Source of the DNA: SKUL01 sp964487545
GTDB lineage: Bacteria; Bacteroidota; Bacteroidia; Flavobacteriales_D; SKUL01
Assembly (NCBI GenBank): GCA_964487545.1
Contig: CAZARI010000010.1
Coordinates: forward strand, 18,022-82,021
Direction: 5' to 3'
Length of the DNA: 64,000 bases
A program made the position numbers and the translations under genes. Positions within the stretch are counted from its first letter, which is position 1; each line of letters starts with the position of its first letter. This document shows positions 36,615-46,500 of this stretch, piece after piece. The notes under the pieces are model-generated. The model was not told where the DNA came from and searched no databases. It worked only from the letters and a program-made list of their open reading frames with translations.

Positions 36615-37652
36615 TTACTTCTGCAGCATAAAGCGCTTGGAAACAACAGACGTTTCGCTTTGCACACGAACAATATAAATCCCTTCAGAAAGGTCTGCCG
36701 GTAGGGGTGTTGAAGAGGAAGTTGGGTTCTGATACTCAAAAACAACCTGTCCAGTGAGTGAATAAACGTGTACCCAATCGTAGTTCAATTCCGGATTTAA
36801 ATGCAACTGGTGATTATAATACCAAACCGATGCTGCTTCGTCAGAAGTTTCATCAATCGACGAAGTAGGATCCCAGATAGCGATAATAAATTCGGGTTTG
36901 TCGATGAACGGGTTGCGGTTATCTTGAATCTGATAAACCGCATTATTCCGGTCGATTTCCTTCTGACTCACCGGATCGTTTTGTGCCCATTCTAAAAGCA
37001 ATTCGCGGGCCCACGGTGCAAAGTTGTTGCCCAAAAGCATGGCACTTTCCCAGCTCCAGGCCTCATTCATGTATCGGGTAAGCATATAGAAATATGTACG
37101 CGCAAAATCGCCCTTGTATTCATCAATCGGTTCAAATACCAATCCGCTGTATGTCGGCCAATTGCTAAAACCCACTTTCGATCCGTTGGTGGAAGTCCAC
37201 GTTGCGTTGCCCACCGTACCATATGGATAATTCGATCGTTTGCCGTTTACAAAACCATCGGTGGGATACAAATGAAATAGATCGGTGTACATCGGAGAAG
37301 CGTCATCAAACCAGCTTTTCGGAAAAGAATGTTCGCGGTTGTAACAATCGTTTTCGCTGTTATAGTTACCGCACTGATCCGAAAAGAATTGGTATTCGTA
37401 GGCTGGTGTTCCGCCCGGCTGATCGGAATACATATCCCATACCTTGCCGTTTGATTTTTTATCCGTTGATTGGAAATGACTCCACAGTGAACTGTAGCTC
37501 TGTGCGTTGTGGTTGTCGATGATGTCGCGAAGTGCGGCTCGAAGTTCGTTTCCTGTCAATGCTTCGGCATCGTCGTAATATCCGGGAGGAATTTGGGCAA
37601 AAACAATTCCCGAAATAAAAAAAGCAAATATATTCAGTGTAACCGATTTCAC
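36615..37652 (-). CDS. Secreted endonuclease I family nuclease with T9SS sorting domain
   Basis: A 345-residue exported DNase/RNase of the EndA/NucM (His-Me finger) family. A signal peptide (MKSVTLNIFAFFISGIVFAQ) is followed by the nuclease domain with the active-site block CYNREHSFPKSWF, YTDLFHLYPTDGFVNGKRSN, and the RTYFYMLTRYM and NNAVYQIQDNRNPFID motifs. From about residue 275 a T9SS type A C-terminal domain is present (VHVYSLTGQVVFEY, LSEGIYIVRVQ, VVSKRFMLQK). It starts with GTG at 37652, directly after an in-frame stop, so no longer form exists. It probably degrades environmental nucleic acid for nutrients. Confidence 0.92.
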   Translation of the reverse strand: MKSVTLNIFAFFISGIVFAQIPPGYYDDAEALTGNELRAALRDIIDNHNAQSYSSLWSHFQSTDKKSNGKVWDMYSDQPGGTPAYEYQFFSDQCGNYNSENDCYNREHSFPKSWFDDASPMYTDLFHLYPTDGFVNGKRSNYPYGTVGNATWTSTNGSKVGFSNWPTYSGLVFEPIDEYKGDFARTYFYMLTRYMNEAWSWESAMLLGNNFAPWARELLLEWAQNDPVSQKEIDRNNAVYQIQDNRNPFIDKPEFIIAIWDPTSSIDETSDEAASVWYYNHQLHLNPELNYDWVHVYSLTGQVVFEYQNPTSSSTPLPADLSEGIYIVRVQSETSVVSKRFMLQK

Positions 37653-37698
37653 GATTTACCCTTTTTTTGACTATTGAAAATAAGGAAATAAAACAGAA

Positions 37699-38799
37699 TT
37701 AGGAAGCCATCTGGGGTGTCCTGCCCAGTTTTTTAAGCATCAAAGTGTGATTCCACAAGGCCGAAACAAACGTGCGTTGCACATGATATGGCAATTGGAA
37801 TTCCTCGGCCGTTTTTTGAACGATAGCAGCAATTTTAGGATAGTGAATATGGCAGATTCCGGGAAAAAGATGGTGCTCTATCTGATAATTCAAGCCGCCA
37901 ATATACCACGAAAACACTTTGCTTTTTGGGGCGAAATTGGTGGTGGTGAGCAATTGGTGTTCTGCCCAGCCGTGGTTCATAGAAAAACCTTCATCGGATT
38001 GAGGAAACTCTTTTTCGGGCATCACGTGAGCAGGTTGAAACACCATGCTCATAATTAATCCGGTGACAGCGTGCATCACCACAAATCCCAAAATGATCAT
38101 CCACCAGCTATAGGACGAAAAAATGATGGGCAGACCGAGCATAAAGGCAAAATACAATGCTTTGTGTAGCGACAATCTAAGCATCGCCTTTTTCAGGGTG
38201 GTTTTTTGGCTCGCCAAAAGATTCATTCGGTGATACCGTATCAGTTGCGAAAAATCTTTAAAAGTGACCCAAAATAGGGTCATCAGGCTGTAAAAAAACC
38301 ATCCGTAAATAAACTGAAAACGGTGTCGTCGGCGCAAGGGTTGATTTGGTGAGAAACGCAGCAGCGGCTGAACCAGAATATCTTCATCGTGACCATCCAC
38401 ATTGGTAAAAGAGTGATGCAAAATGTTGTGTTGAATTCGCCAGTTGAGATCATAACCACCAACGGCGTTCATAATTACACCGAGCATCCGGTTGAAGCGC
38501 GGATTGTCAGAATAGGCATCGTGGTTGGCATCGTGCATCACCGAAAAACCAATTCCGGCCACACTTATACCGGTGGCAATCCAAAGCAGCAAATACAGCC
38601 AGAATGGTTCAACACCGATTACAACCATTGAAAAAGTGACGAAAAACATCGAAATCAGCGCAGCGGTTTTAAGATACATTCGCCAATCGCCCTTGGTGCT
38701 TTTGTTGTTTTCTTCGAAGTATTGATTGACGCGTTTCCGAAGTGTAGTGTAAAAGTCAGCCTGAGCTGGCTTTTGAAATTTAATGGGTCTGAACTGCAT
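37699..38799 (-). CDS. Membrane fatty-acid desaturase
   Basis: A 366-residue integral-membrane di-iron desaturase with all three histidine boxes: HDANHDAY, HNILHHSFTN and QIEHHLFPGICHIHY. The Gln in the third box marks the front-end (delta-5/6-like) acyl desaturase branch. About four membrane segments are visible (for example TAALISMFFVTFSMVVIGV). No cytochrome b5 domain is fused, so electrons must come from another donor. It would introduce double bonds in acyl chains of membrane lipids, as in cold adaptation. The double-bond position and acyl carrier are not predictable. It starts at ATG 38799. Confidence 0.9.
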   Translation of the reverse strand: MQFRPIKFQKPAQADFYTTLRKRVNQYFEENNKSTKGDWRMYLKTAALISMFFVTFSMVVIGVEPFWLYLLLWIATGISVAGIGFSVMHDANHDAYSDNPRFNRMLGVIMNAVGGYDLNWRIQHNILHHSFTNVDGHDEDILVQPLLRFSPNQPLRRRHRFQFIYGWFFYSLMTLFWVTFKDFSQLIRYHRMNLLASQKTTLKKAMLRLSLHKALYFAFMLGLPIIFSSYSWWMIILGFVVMHAVTGLIMSMVFQPAHVMPEKEFPQSDEGFSMNHGWAEHQLLTTTNFAPKSKVFSWYIGGLNYQIEHHLFPGICHIHYPKIAAIVQKTAEEFQLPYHVQRTFVSALWNHTLMLKKLGRTPQMAS

Positions 38800-38965
38800 G
38801 TAATAAAATTATGGGCACAAGATAGTGATTATTAATGCGGACAAGGATTTAAAAACACGAATGCTGCCTTAAAATACTGTTATTTAACCCATTTGTTATT
38901 GTTGGATTTAGACCAATCCCACAATATGCCCGATTAAATTCTTGCACAAAAAATCTGAAAACGAC

Positions 38966-38991
38966 AATGCCGGCATTTTCATACCGGCACT
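38966..38991 (-). terminator. Probable terminator after typA
   Basis: TGCCGG/CCGGCA 6-bp perfect stem with a 10-base loop, 33 bp downstream of the typA stop on the minus strand. The following T-tract is interrupted, so efficiency is uncertain. Confidence 0.4.
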
Positions 38992-39021
38992 GTAACTCGT
39001 TAAAAAATCAACCCAAACGGA

Positions 39022-40785
39022 TTATTTGATTTTTCTCATCCGCATATTTATCGGTGTAATTTCGAGGTATTCGTTGTCGTGGATGTATTCAATTGCTTCT
39101 TCAAGCGAAAACTTCACTGCCGGCGGAAGCTTCACCTGATCGTCTGTTCCCGACGCTCGTACGTTGGTGAGTTTTTTTCCTTTCACCAGATTCACGTCCA
39201 GGTCTCCTGCCCTACTGTGTTCGCCCACAACTTGCCCTTTGTATATGTCCGCACCGGGGTCAATAAAAAATTTGCCCCGATCCTTCAGTCTGTCAATGGC
39301 GTAGGCTGTGGCTTTTCCCGTTTCCATCGAAACCAGCGATCCTTGAAAACGAGTAGAAATTTCTCCTTTCATCGGTTCAAAAGACCTGAATCGGTGGGTC
39401 ATTACGGCTTCTCCGCCAGTGGCAGTTAGTACGTTGTTTCGCAAACCGATCAGTCCACGTGCAGGAATATCAAACTCCAGGTGTTGTAAATCCCCTTTGG
39501 GTTCCATAACCAGCATTTCTCCTTTTCGTTGGGTAACCAGTTCAATCACCTTTCCCGATGAAATTTGAGGTACATCAATCACCAGTGTTTCGTATGGCTC
39601 GCATTGAACCCCCTCGATTTCTTTAACAATGACCACTGGCTTTCCCACCTGAAGTTCATAGCCCTCGCGGCGCATGGTTTCAATCAGAATCGACAAGTGC
39701 AATACTCCCCGGCCATACACGTTGAATTTATCTTCGGACGAAGTGGTTTCTACGCGCAGTGCCAGATTCTTTTCGGTTTCTTTCATCAGCCGGTCGCGCA
39801 GGTGACGCGATGTGACGAACTTTCCTTCTTTTCCGAAAAATGGAGAGTTGTTTATGGTAAACAACATGCTCATGGTTGGTTCGTCTACTTCAATTCGCGG
39901 AAGTGCTTCGGCTCCTACGATGTCGGCAATGGTGTCGCCAATTTCAAAATCATCGAGGCCAACAATGGCACAAATATCACCACTGCGAACAGATGAAACC
40001 CGCTCGCGACCCAAGCCAACAAATACGTGCAACTCTTTGATGCGAACTTTTTTGCTCGATCCATCGCGGCGAAAAACGGTGTAATCTTTTCCTTCGTGCA
40101 AATCTCCCCTAAACACGCGTCCGATAGCAATTCTCCCCACGAAACTGGAGAAATCGAGCGAAGTAATCTGCATCTGAGCGCTTCCTTCTCGATAAGGTGC
40201 TTCCGGAATTTGGGCAATGATTGTATCGAGTAACGGCTCCAGATTATCAGTTGGTTTATTCCAGTCGGTGCTCATCCAACCATTTTTGGCCGATCCGAAA
40301 ATGGTTTCAAAATCGAGTTGCTCTTCGGTGGCATCCAGGTTGAACATCAAATCGAAAACAGCTTGCTGCGCCTCGTCGGGAGTACAGTTTTCTTTATCCA
40401 CTTTATTGACCACAACGATGGGTTTCAGTCCCAGATCGATTGCTTTTCCGAGTACAAATCGTGTTTGTGGCATCGGACCTTCAAAGGCATCGACCAAAAG
40501 CAAAACGCCATCGGCCATTCGAAGAACGCGCTCCACTTCTCCGCCAAAATCGGCGTGACCGGGTGTGTCAATAATATTGATTTTTACGCCTTTATACTGT
40601 ACGGAAACATTTTTTGAAAGAATAGTAATTCCCCGCTCGCGTTCCAGATCGTTATTGTCCAAAAAGCGATCATCGGTGTCCTGATGTGGACTTGTTTGCA
40701 ATGAAGTTTGAATGATTTTATCGACAATAGTGGTTTTTCCATGATCGACGTGAGCGATGATGGCAATGTTTCTGATTGATTGCAT
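39022..40785 (-). CDS. typA: Ribosome-associated GTPase TypA/BipA
   Basis: A 587-residue translational GTPase, near the family's usual 600. G motifs are AHVDHGKTTIVDKI, DTPGHADFGGEVERVLRMAD and NKVDKENCTPDE. It has the EF-G-like domains II, III and V, and the TypA-specific C-terminal region (KGQVVGEHSRAGDLDVNLVKGKKLTNVRASG). TypA/BipA assists 50S assembly and stress or cold growth. It is 21 bp downstream of the DEAD-box helicase gene on the same strand, so a helicase-typA operon with a joint role in ribosome assembly under cold or stress is plausible. Confidence 0.96.
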   Translation of the reverse strand: MQSIRNIAIIAHVDHGKTTIVDKIIQTSLQTSPHQDTDDRFLDNNDLERERGITILSKNVSVQYKGVKINIIDTPGHADFGGEVERVLRMADGVLLLVDAFEGPMPQTRFVLGKAIDLGLKPIVVVNKVDKENCTPDEAQQAVFDLMFNLDATEEQLDFETIFGSAKNGWMSTDWNKPTDNLEPLLDTIIAQIPEAPYREGSAQMQITSLDFSSFVGRIAIGRVFRGDLHEGKDYTVFRRDGSSKKVRIKELHVFVGLGRERVSSVRSGDICAIVGLDDFEIGDTIADIVGAEALPRIEVDEPTMSMLFTINNSPFFGKEGKFVTSRHLRDRLMKETEKNLALRVETTSSEDKFNVYGRGVLHLSILIETMRREGYELQVGKPVVIVKEIEGVQCEPYETLVIDVPQISSGKVIELVTQRKGEMLVMEPKGDLQHLEFDIPARGLIGLRNNVLTATGGEAVMTHRFRSFEPMKGEISTRFQGSLVSMETGKATAYAIDRLKDRGKFFIDPGADIYKGQVVGEHSRAGDLDVNLVKGKKLTNVRASGTDDQVKLPPAVKFSLEEAIEYIHDNEYLEITPINMRMRKIK

Positions 40786-40806
40786 AAATTGATTAAGGGG
40801 TTAATA

Positions 40807-42474
40807 CTATTCGTTATCGAGATTCACACGTAGCTTGCGTCCATTGACCATCAATCCTTTGAAATGCTCTTCGATATCCTTACTTCTCGACTTGCTGAGA
40901 TCAAAGAATGAAAAACGTTCTTTGACCGTGATTTTATCGATATCCTTTTTGGATACTTGTGCCTGTTCGCTCACAAAATCCTTTAACGTATGCTTGTCCA
41001 CTCCGTCGATGTGCCCGATATTAATAAAATATCGTGATGTTCCGTTTGTAGCGCCATTGCTTGAGGTTGATTTCCGATCGGATGTTCTTCGATCAGCAGT
41101 TTTGCGAAACGGCAAATCCACGCCTTCTGTTCTTTTTCTTTTGCCTTTTTCAGCGGGTATTTTGCGGCTGATTTCCTTTTCCTTACTGTGGGTGGCCATT
41201 TGTTGAGCAACCAGTTTTTCGATGAGTTCTTCCTTAGACAAATCTTGCAGAAGTTGCGACACTTGCTTCACTTCGTTTCTTTGTGCATCGTTAGAAGGGG
41301 TATCGATGATGGCAGTAGCCCATCCACTCAGTTTCTGGTTGATGACGGCTTTGCGTGACGGTACTTCAACCGGTGCGAAATTAATCTTCATCTCGCGTTC
41401 GATTCGCTGTAAACCCCGCACATCCGAATGGCCAACAATGGCGATTGAAATGCCTGATTTTCCGGCACGTGCGGTTCTTCCGCTACGGTGTGCGAATGAT
41501 TCGGTATCCTGCGGCATTCCCAGGTGAAAGACGTGGGTTAAATCCTCTACGTCGATTCCGCGTGCAGCAACGTCGGTCGCCACCACCAGTTGCAGAATTT
41601 TCTTTTTGAACTGTCCCATCACGCGTTCGCGGTGAGCTTGAGTAAGATCGCCGTGCAGTGCTTCGGCTCGGTAGCCGTTACGAGACAATTCATCGGCAAC
41701 CTCTTGGGTATCCTTTCGTGTGCGGCAGAAAATCAAACCGTACACGTCTTGGTTGAAATCAAGAAATCGCTGCAGTGCCAACACCCTCTCGGCGCGGGTA
41801 ACCTTGCAGTATTGATGAATGATATTTTCATTCATTCGCTGCTTGGCGTTGATGGTCACCACGGTGGGTTCTTTCATAAAGGTATCCGCAATTTCGCGAA
41901 TTGCAGGTGGCATGGTAGCCGAAAACATCCAGATATTCTTTGAATTGCCAGTGTAGGCCAGAATTTCGTGAACATCTTCTTTAAAACCCATATTCAGCAT
42001 TTCGTCGGCTTCGTCAAGAATGACGGCCTCCACCTGATCGATGGCCACGGCTTTTCGTTTCAGTAAATCGAGCAATCGGCCAGGAGTAGCTACCAAAACG
42101 TGTGGTTTTCGTTGACGCAAATCGCGCAACTGACCAGTAATTGGGGCGCCTCCATAAACTGGAAGAACCCGAAGGTTTTTTACTCCTTCGCTAAACTTTT
42201 CGAGCTCGTTGGCAATTTGCATGGCCAGTTCTCGGGTAGGAGAAACGATCAGATACTGAGTGGCCGGCTTATTTTCATCGCAAAGCGACATGGCCGGCAA
42301 ACCGTAAGCCGCTGTTTTTCCTGTACCTGTTTGAGCCAGCCCGATAAAATCGGATTTGTTTTGCAGCAGAAACGGGATGGCCTGTTGTTGAATTTCTGTT
42401 GGTTGGGTGATCCCTCTCGTTGCCAGCGCGGCAACCCATTGATCGGATAATCCCAGATCGCGGAATAATTTCAT
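40807..42474 (-). CDS. DEAD-box RNA helicase with DbpA-type RNA-binding domain
   Basis: A 555-residue ATP-dependent RNA helicase of the CsdA/DeaD kind. Motifs in order: Q motif (QPTEIQQQAIPFLLQ), AQTGTGKTAAYGLP, PTRELAMQIA, DEADEMLNMGF, SATMPP, ATDVAARGIDVEDL and HRSGRTARAGKSG. A basic linker (KRKRTEGVDLPFRKTADRRT) leads to a C-terminal DbpA-like RRM (RYFINIGHIDGVDKHTLKDF to about 550), which in relatives binds rRNA or other structured RNA. It likely acts in ribosome assembly and cold-shock RNA remodelling. Its mRNA appears to have a long leader (about 105 nt; promoter at 42589-42596), as in many cold-shock genes. Confidence 0.94.
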   Translation of the reverse strand: MKLFRDLGLSDQWVAALATRGITQPTEIQQQAIPFLLQNKSDFIGLAQTGTGKTAAYGLPAMSLCDENKPATQYLIVSPTRELAMQIANELEKFSEGVKNLRVLPVYGGAPITGQLRDLRQRKPHVLVATPGRLLDLLKRKAVAIDQVEAVILDEADEMLNMGFKEDVHEILAYTGNSKNIWMFSATMPPAIREIADTFMKEPTVVTINAKQRMNENIIHQYCKVTRAERVLALQRFLDFNQDVYGLIFCRTRKDTQEVADELSRNGYRAEALHGDLTQAHRERVMGQFKKKILQLVVATDVAARGIDVEDLTHVFHLGMPQDTESFAHRSGRTARAGKSGISIAIVGHSDVRGLQRIEREMKINFAPVEVPSRKAVINQKLSGWATAIIDTPSNDAQRNEVKQVSQLLQDLSKEELIEKLVAQQMATHSKEKEISRKIPAEKGKRKRTEGVDLPFRKTADRRTSDRKSTSSNGATNGTSRYFINIGHIDGVDKHTLKDFVSEQAQVSKKDIDKITVKERFSFFDLSKSRSKDIEEHFKGLMVNGRKLRVNLDNE

Positions 42475-42588
42475 GTGTTTGTTGTTTAGTGTAAATCACC
42501 GGTCACATGGAACTCGCAATGCTTCTGAAAAGAAAGGTGAAAGAGATCAATGGTACTGATGCTTGTTTATAGCGCATAAAAATCGCGG

Positions 42589-42596
42589 CAAAGGTA
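42589..42596 (-). promoter_or_regulatory. Promoter -7 element of helicase-typA operon
   Basis: The minus strand reads TACCTTTG, an exact TAnnTTTG, giving a leader of about 105 nt before the helicase ATG at 42474. No clear -33 box. Confidence 0.5.
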
Positions 42597-42661
42597 AGGA
42601 TTTATATGCCAGTATCTACGGGTGATGCAATTTTTTTGAATTTTATTGAAAATCAATATTA

Positions 42662-42703
42662 AATCGCCCGGAATATTAGCCAATGCTGCAAAACCGGGCG
42701 ATT
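42662..42703 (-). terminator. Inverted repeat downstream of hsp20, possible terminator
   Basis: Perfect 10-bp arms AATCGCCCGG and CCGGGCGATT enclose a 22-base loop, 36 bp after the hsp20 stop. The minus-strand continuation (TTTAATATTGATTTTC) is T-rich but not a clean run. Confidence 0.5.
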
Positions 42704-42739
42704 CGATGTTTCTAACTCAACCTGTCTTTGATCTGCTTT

Positions 42740-43162
42740 TCAGGAAATATCGATGGTTTTGCGACGTTTTTGCGCTCCGTCTTTTGGGATTTTCACACAC
42801 AAAACGCCTTTGCTTACTTGCGCATTGATTTCGCCTTCGTTGATTAAATCGGGCAATCGAAAAGATCGCGAAAATGAGGAGTAGTGAAACTCACGCCGAC
42901 TATAATGAGTCTCTTTGTCTGCTTCCGAGTGCTCTTGTGATTTCTCTGAAGAAATGGTGAGTAAACCATCGTTCAATTCAATTTTGATGTCATCTTTGTC
43001 AAACCCCGGTACAGCCAATTCAACTTCAAATCGGTCATCGAGTTCCTTAATATTTGCCGAGGGCAAGTTAGTACCGACATTTCCGAAAAAATCGTTGTCG
43101 AAGAAATTATCGAAAAACGGACTAAAAACCGGCGGGTTTTTTCTAAATTTTGTAAGTGCCAT
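42740..43162 (-). CDS. Small heat-shock protein, Hsp20/alpha-crystallin family
   Basis: A 140-residue chaperone that holds unfolding proteins as oligomers. A phenylalanine-rich N-terminus (FSPFFDNFFDNDFFG) precedes an alpha-crystallin domain (residues 38-130) with AVPGFDKDDIKIELNDGLLT, YSRREFHYSSFSRSFRLP and GVLCVKIPK. The C-terminus carries a basic tail (KRRKTIDIS) with the I-x-I-like anchoring motif. ATG 43162 is the only sensible start. The 150 bp upstream, shared with a small divergent gene, shows no clear heat-shock operator. Confidence 0.95.
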   Translation of the reverse strand: MALTKFRKNPPVFSPFFDNFFDNDFFGNVGTNLPSANIKELDDRFEVELAVPGFDKDDIKIELNDGLLTISSEKSQEHSEADKETHYSRREFHYSSFSRSFRLPDLINEGEINAQVSKGVLCVKIPKDGAQKRRKTIDIS

Positions 43163-43314
43163 AATGATTCAGGTTTTAAATATTCAATTATACTTTCATC
43201 CGGCTCATTTCAATTTCGGTGCCGGCAGAAAATTCAAGACATAATTTCATTTAATTCGTTAATTACAAGTCAATTTGACCGTATAACTTGAAAAAATATG
43301 ACAAAAATGCTGTA

Positions 43315-43527
43315 ATGGAAGAGGAGAAAAAATATGCGAATAAATCGGGAGTGGAGCTCACGCATGAAGAATGGATCGAATACCTTGAAGGAATTGATTT
43401 TGAAAGCTACCGAAATATCCAGGGGCTTTACGATATGTGGAATGAGGATTTTACCAAAGAGTTGAAAATCGTATTGAGCGAATATTACCTAAAACGTAAG
43501 GCTAAATTCCGCAAAACCGGAAGGTAA
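43315..43527 (+). CDS. Small acidic/basic helical protein, function unknown
   Basis: A 70-residue protein from ATG 43315 (an upstream in-frame TTG would add nine residues). It is highly charged and predicted mostly helical: MEEEKKYANKSGVELTHEEW, DFESYRNIQGLYDMWNED, then a basic end (YYLKRKAKFRKTGR). No family is recognised. It sits between hsp20 (divergent) and the large ABC transporter gene (60 bp downstream), so it may be co-transcribed with the transporter. Codon use looks like that of its neighbours. Confidence 0.5.
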   Translation: MEEEKKYANKSGVELTHEEWIEYLEGIDFESYRNIQGLYDMWNEDFTKELKIVLSEYYLKRKAKFRKTGR

Positions 43528-43587
43528 CCAAGGGGTAAACTGAATCATATTTTGGTACATTAGCGCCACTGAACCACCCAGCTAACC

Positions 43588-46500
43588 ATGAACGAATCTG
43601 TATTGCGGGCACTTCTCCGCTTATTTGCGCTCATTACTCAAAACACTGATGATTCTACCCGGCCACTTGCCATTGGCCAGGTAAAGGCTTATTTGCAACA
43701 CAAAATTGATGCATCGCTGATCCCGACATACCTTTCCATTTTTGAAGAAGATCTTCAGACTTTTTCACGTCCTCCGAAAAAAGATGGAAAAAACAGCGCA
43801 AAAAAAGCCAGCACCCTCGGATCGGTCAAGGTGATTATGGCTTGCGAAAAGATCAACGAAAACTTGGCCCACTACGAGAAAATTACGGTATTGATCCGGC
43901 TGTCGGAGTTTGTGCATAAAGGTGGACAGATTTCATTCAGGGAGTCGAATTTTCTTGAAACACTGGCGCGTATCTTCAATATAGAGGTCACAATTTTTGA
44001 ACTCATTCAGCATTTTGTTTTTAACGAAGAGGTAAATCACCCGTCGCTGATTTATGCTGGGGCGGGAAACGACACTGGAAACTGGTTCATCAGAGACGAT
44101 CTGCCCGGCAAAATCATCGCTCTTCTCCTTCCCGGTTCTTCTCAAACCTTTGTGAAATATACTGGACTCGAAAAACTGCGCATCAACCAACTGCAAATGG
44201 TGCCACAAACCATTTACGTTTTTAACGAAGGGGGTGTGATCACCGGAAAAAAGAGCGCACCGGTTTATCACAGCGACTTGCAGCTTATTTATTACCAACC
44301 GCATTTTGAGCAGAACATCATCCTGCGAGCAGAAAACATCACTTTTGTTTTTCCTGGCGGAAATATCGGTTTGCATCCGTTTAATTTGGAGCAGCACTCT
44401 GGAAAGATGGTTGGCATCATGGGCGCTTCCGGAGCAGGAAAATCCACACTGCTGAATATTCTAAACGGAAACCTCACCCCTGATTCAGGTCGGCTTTCGA
44501 TCAACGGGATTCCGGTTCATAATAAGAAAGCAAAACAACTGATAGGTTATGTCCCCCAAGACGATTTGCTAATTGAAGAACTCACCGTATTTGAAAACCT
44601 GTATTACAACGGGTTGCTCTGTTTGCCGGGGTTGTCGGAAAAGGAATTGCGAAGCCGTATTGATGGGCTGCTGCACCGCATTGACCTCTACGAAATCAGC
44701 GGATTGCGCGTGGGGAGCGTACTCGACAAACGCATCAGTGGCGGTCAGCGAAAAAGATTAAACATTGCGTTGGAGTTGTTGCGCGAGCCGGCAGTACTTT
44801 TTGTGGATGAACCCACCAGTGGTTTGTCGTCGCAAGATTCGGAACTGGTGATGCGGTGGCTAAAACAACTCACCCTCAAAGGTCAACTGATCTTTACCGT
44901 CATTCACCAACCCTCTGGGCACATTTACCGATTGCTCGATCATTTGATTTTGCTCGATAAAGGCGGCTATCCCGTTTATTCTGGACGAGCGATGGAGGCA
45001 CCGGCGTGGTTTCGTAAAAAGGCGGGGTATGTTTCTCGTCCCGGTGAAGAGCAGGCATTTGAACCGCACGTGGATCCAGACGAGATGCTGCGGATTATTG
45101 AAGCTCGGCAAGTCAATGAGTTCGGGCAAATCATTTCAGACCGGGTAAAGAGTCCGCAGCAGTGGTACGATTTGTTTAAGGCTGAACAAGAAGATACTGC
45201 CTCTGCTGTCGCGATTGTGCAACCGGTGGAATCACCTGCCGAGCGCTATCAGGTTCCTTCGCGGTGGACACAGTTTAAGGTATATCTGAAGCGAAATTTA
45301 CTTTCCAAAATCCGCAACCGTTCATTTTTAATCATTGCTTTGCTCGAAGCGCCGGTGCTGGCGATTATTATCGGATTTTTTACACGATATGCTGCTGGAA
45401 CGGAACAGAATCCAGAGGCATACCTGCTCTACTACAACAAAAATCTGCCTGCGTTTTTGTTTATGATTATTGTCGTTGCATTATTTGTTGGAATGCAGAT
45501 CAGTGCCGAAGAAATTATTCGTGACCGCAAAATTCTGAAGCGCGAATCATTCCTGAACCTTAGCTGGCTGAGCTACTTGAACAGCAAAGTGGTGTATCTA
45601 ATGTCGCTATCAGCCATACAAACCATATTGCTTGTTTTTATCGGAAATCTGATGCTTGGCATCGATGGCATGTACGGTTATTTTTTCGCCATCCTCTTCC
45701 CCACTTTTGTTTTTGCCAATCTCGTTGGATTAAATATTTCCATGGCATTCAGCTCGGTGGTGACCATCTATATTCTCGTTCCTTTTTTGGTGGTCCCACA
45801 ATTATTACTCAGCGGAGTAATTGTCGACTTCGATACATTGCAGGATCCAAAAAAGCAGGGAAAAACCACTCCGGTGATTGCAGACATTATGGTGGCTCGC
45901 TGGGCCTACGAAGCCATGGCTGTTGCACAGTTTAAACACAATGATTACCAGCGGCATTTTTTTGATACAGAGCAAACAAAACACGAAGCCCTCTATCAAT
46001 TTTCGTTTCGAATTCCGGAGCTCAATAACTTAAACGACCAGTGCCTGCGTTGGATTTCAGATTCTACTGGAACACCTTGGCTCAATAACTCGCTGCACTT
46101 GCTTCAAACCGAAGTAGAAAAGACCAATCAGCTCTTTGCGCTGAAATTCGATCGGGTGTCAGAAATCCATCCGCAGCATTATACCCCGCTCACTGCTGGA
46201 CTATTAACCGCGTGGTTGAACGAAATGGAGCGACAATACAGAAGAATATGGCGAAATGCCGATGATAAAATCAATGAGATTTCCGAAGCGCTTGCTGCCC
46301 AGTTGGATCTGGAAGATTTACTTCCACTCAAAGAAGCATATCACAACAAAAAACTGGAAGAGCACCTTAAAAACGATCACGAGTTGCAAAAGATTCGGGT
46401 GGTAGACGACGTACTCATCAGAAAAACAGATTACATCTATAAAATTCCTGAAAGTTATTGGGGACGAGCACATTTCTATGCTCCGGTAAAGTTTGTTGGA

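Noticed and set aside
43163..43290. Possible sigma-32-like heat-shock promoter upstream of hsp20
   Set aside because: The CTTGAA-like box is followed by a poor second box, and Bacteroidota heat-shock promoters are not well defined; not supported.
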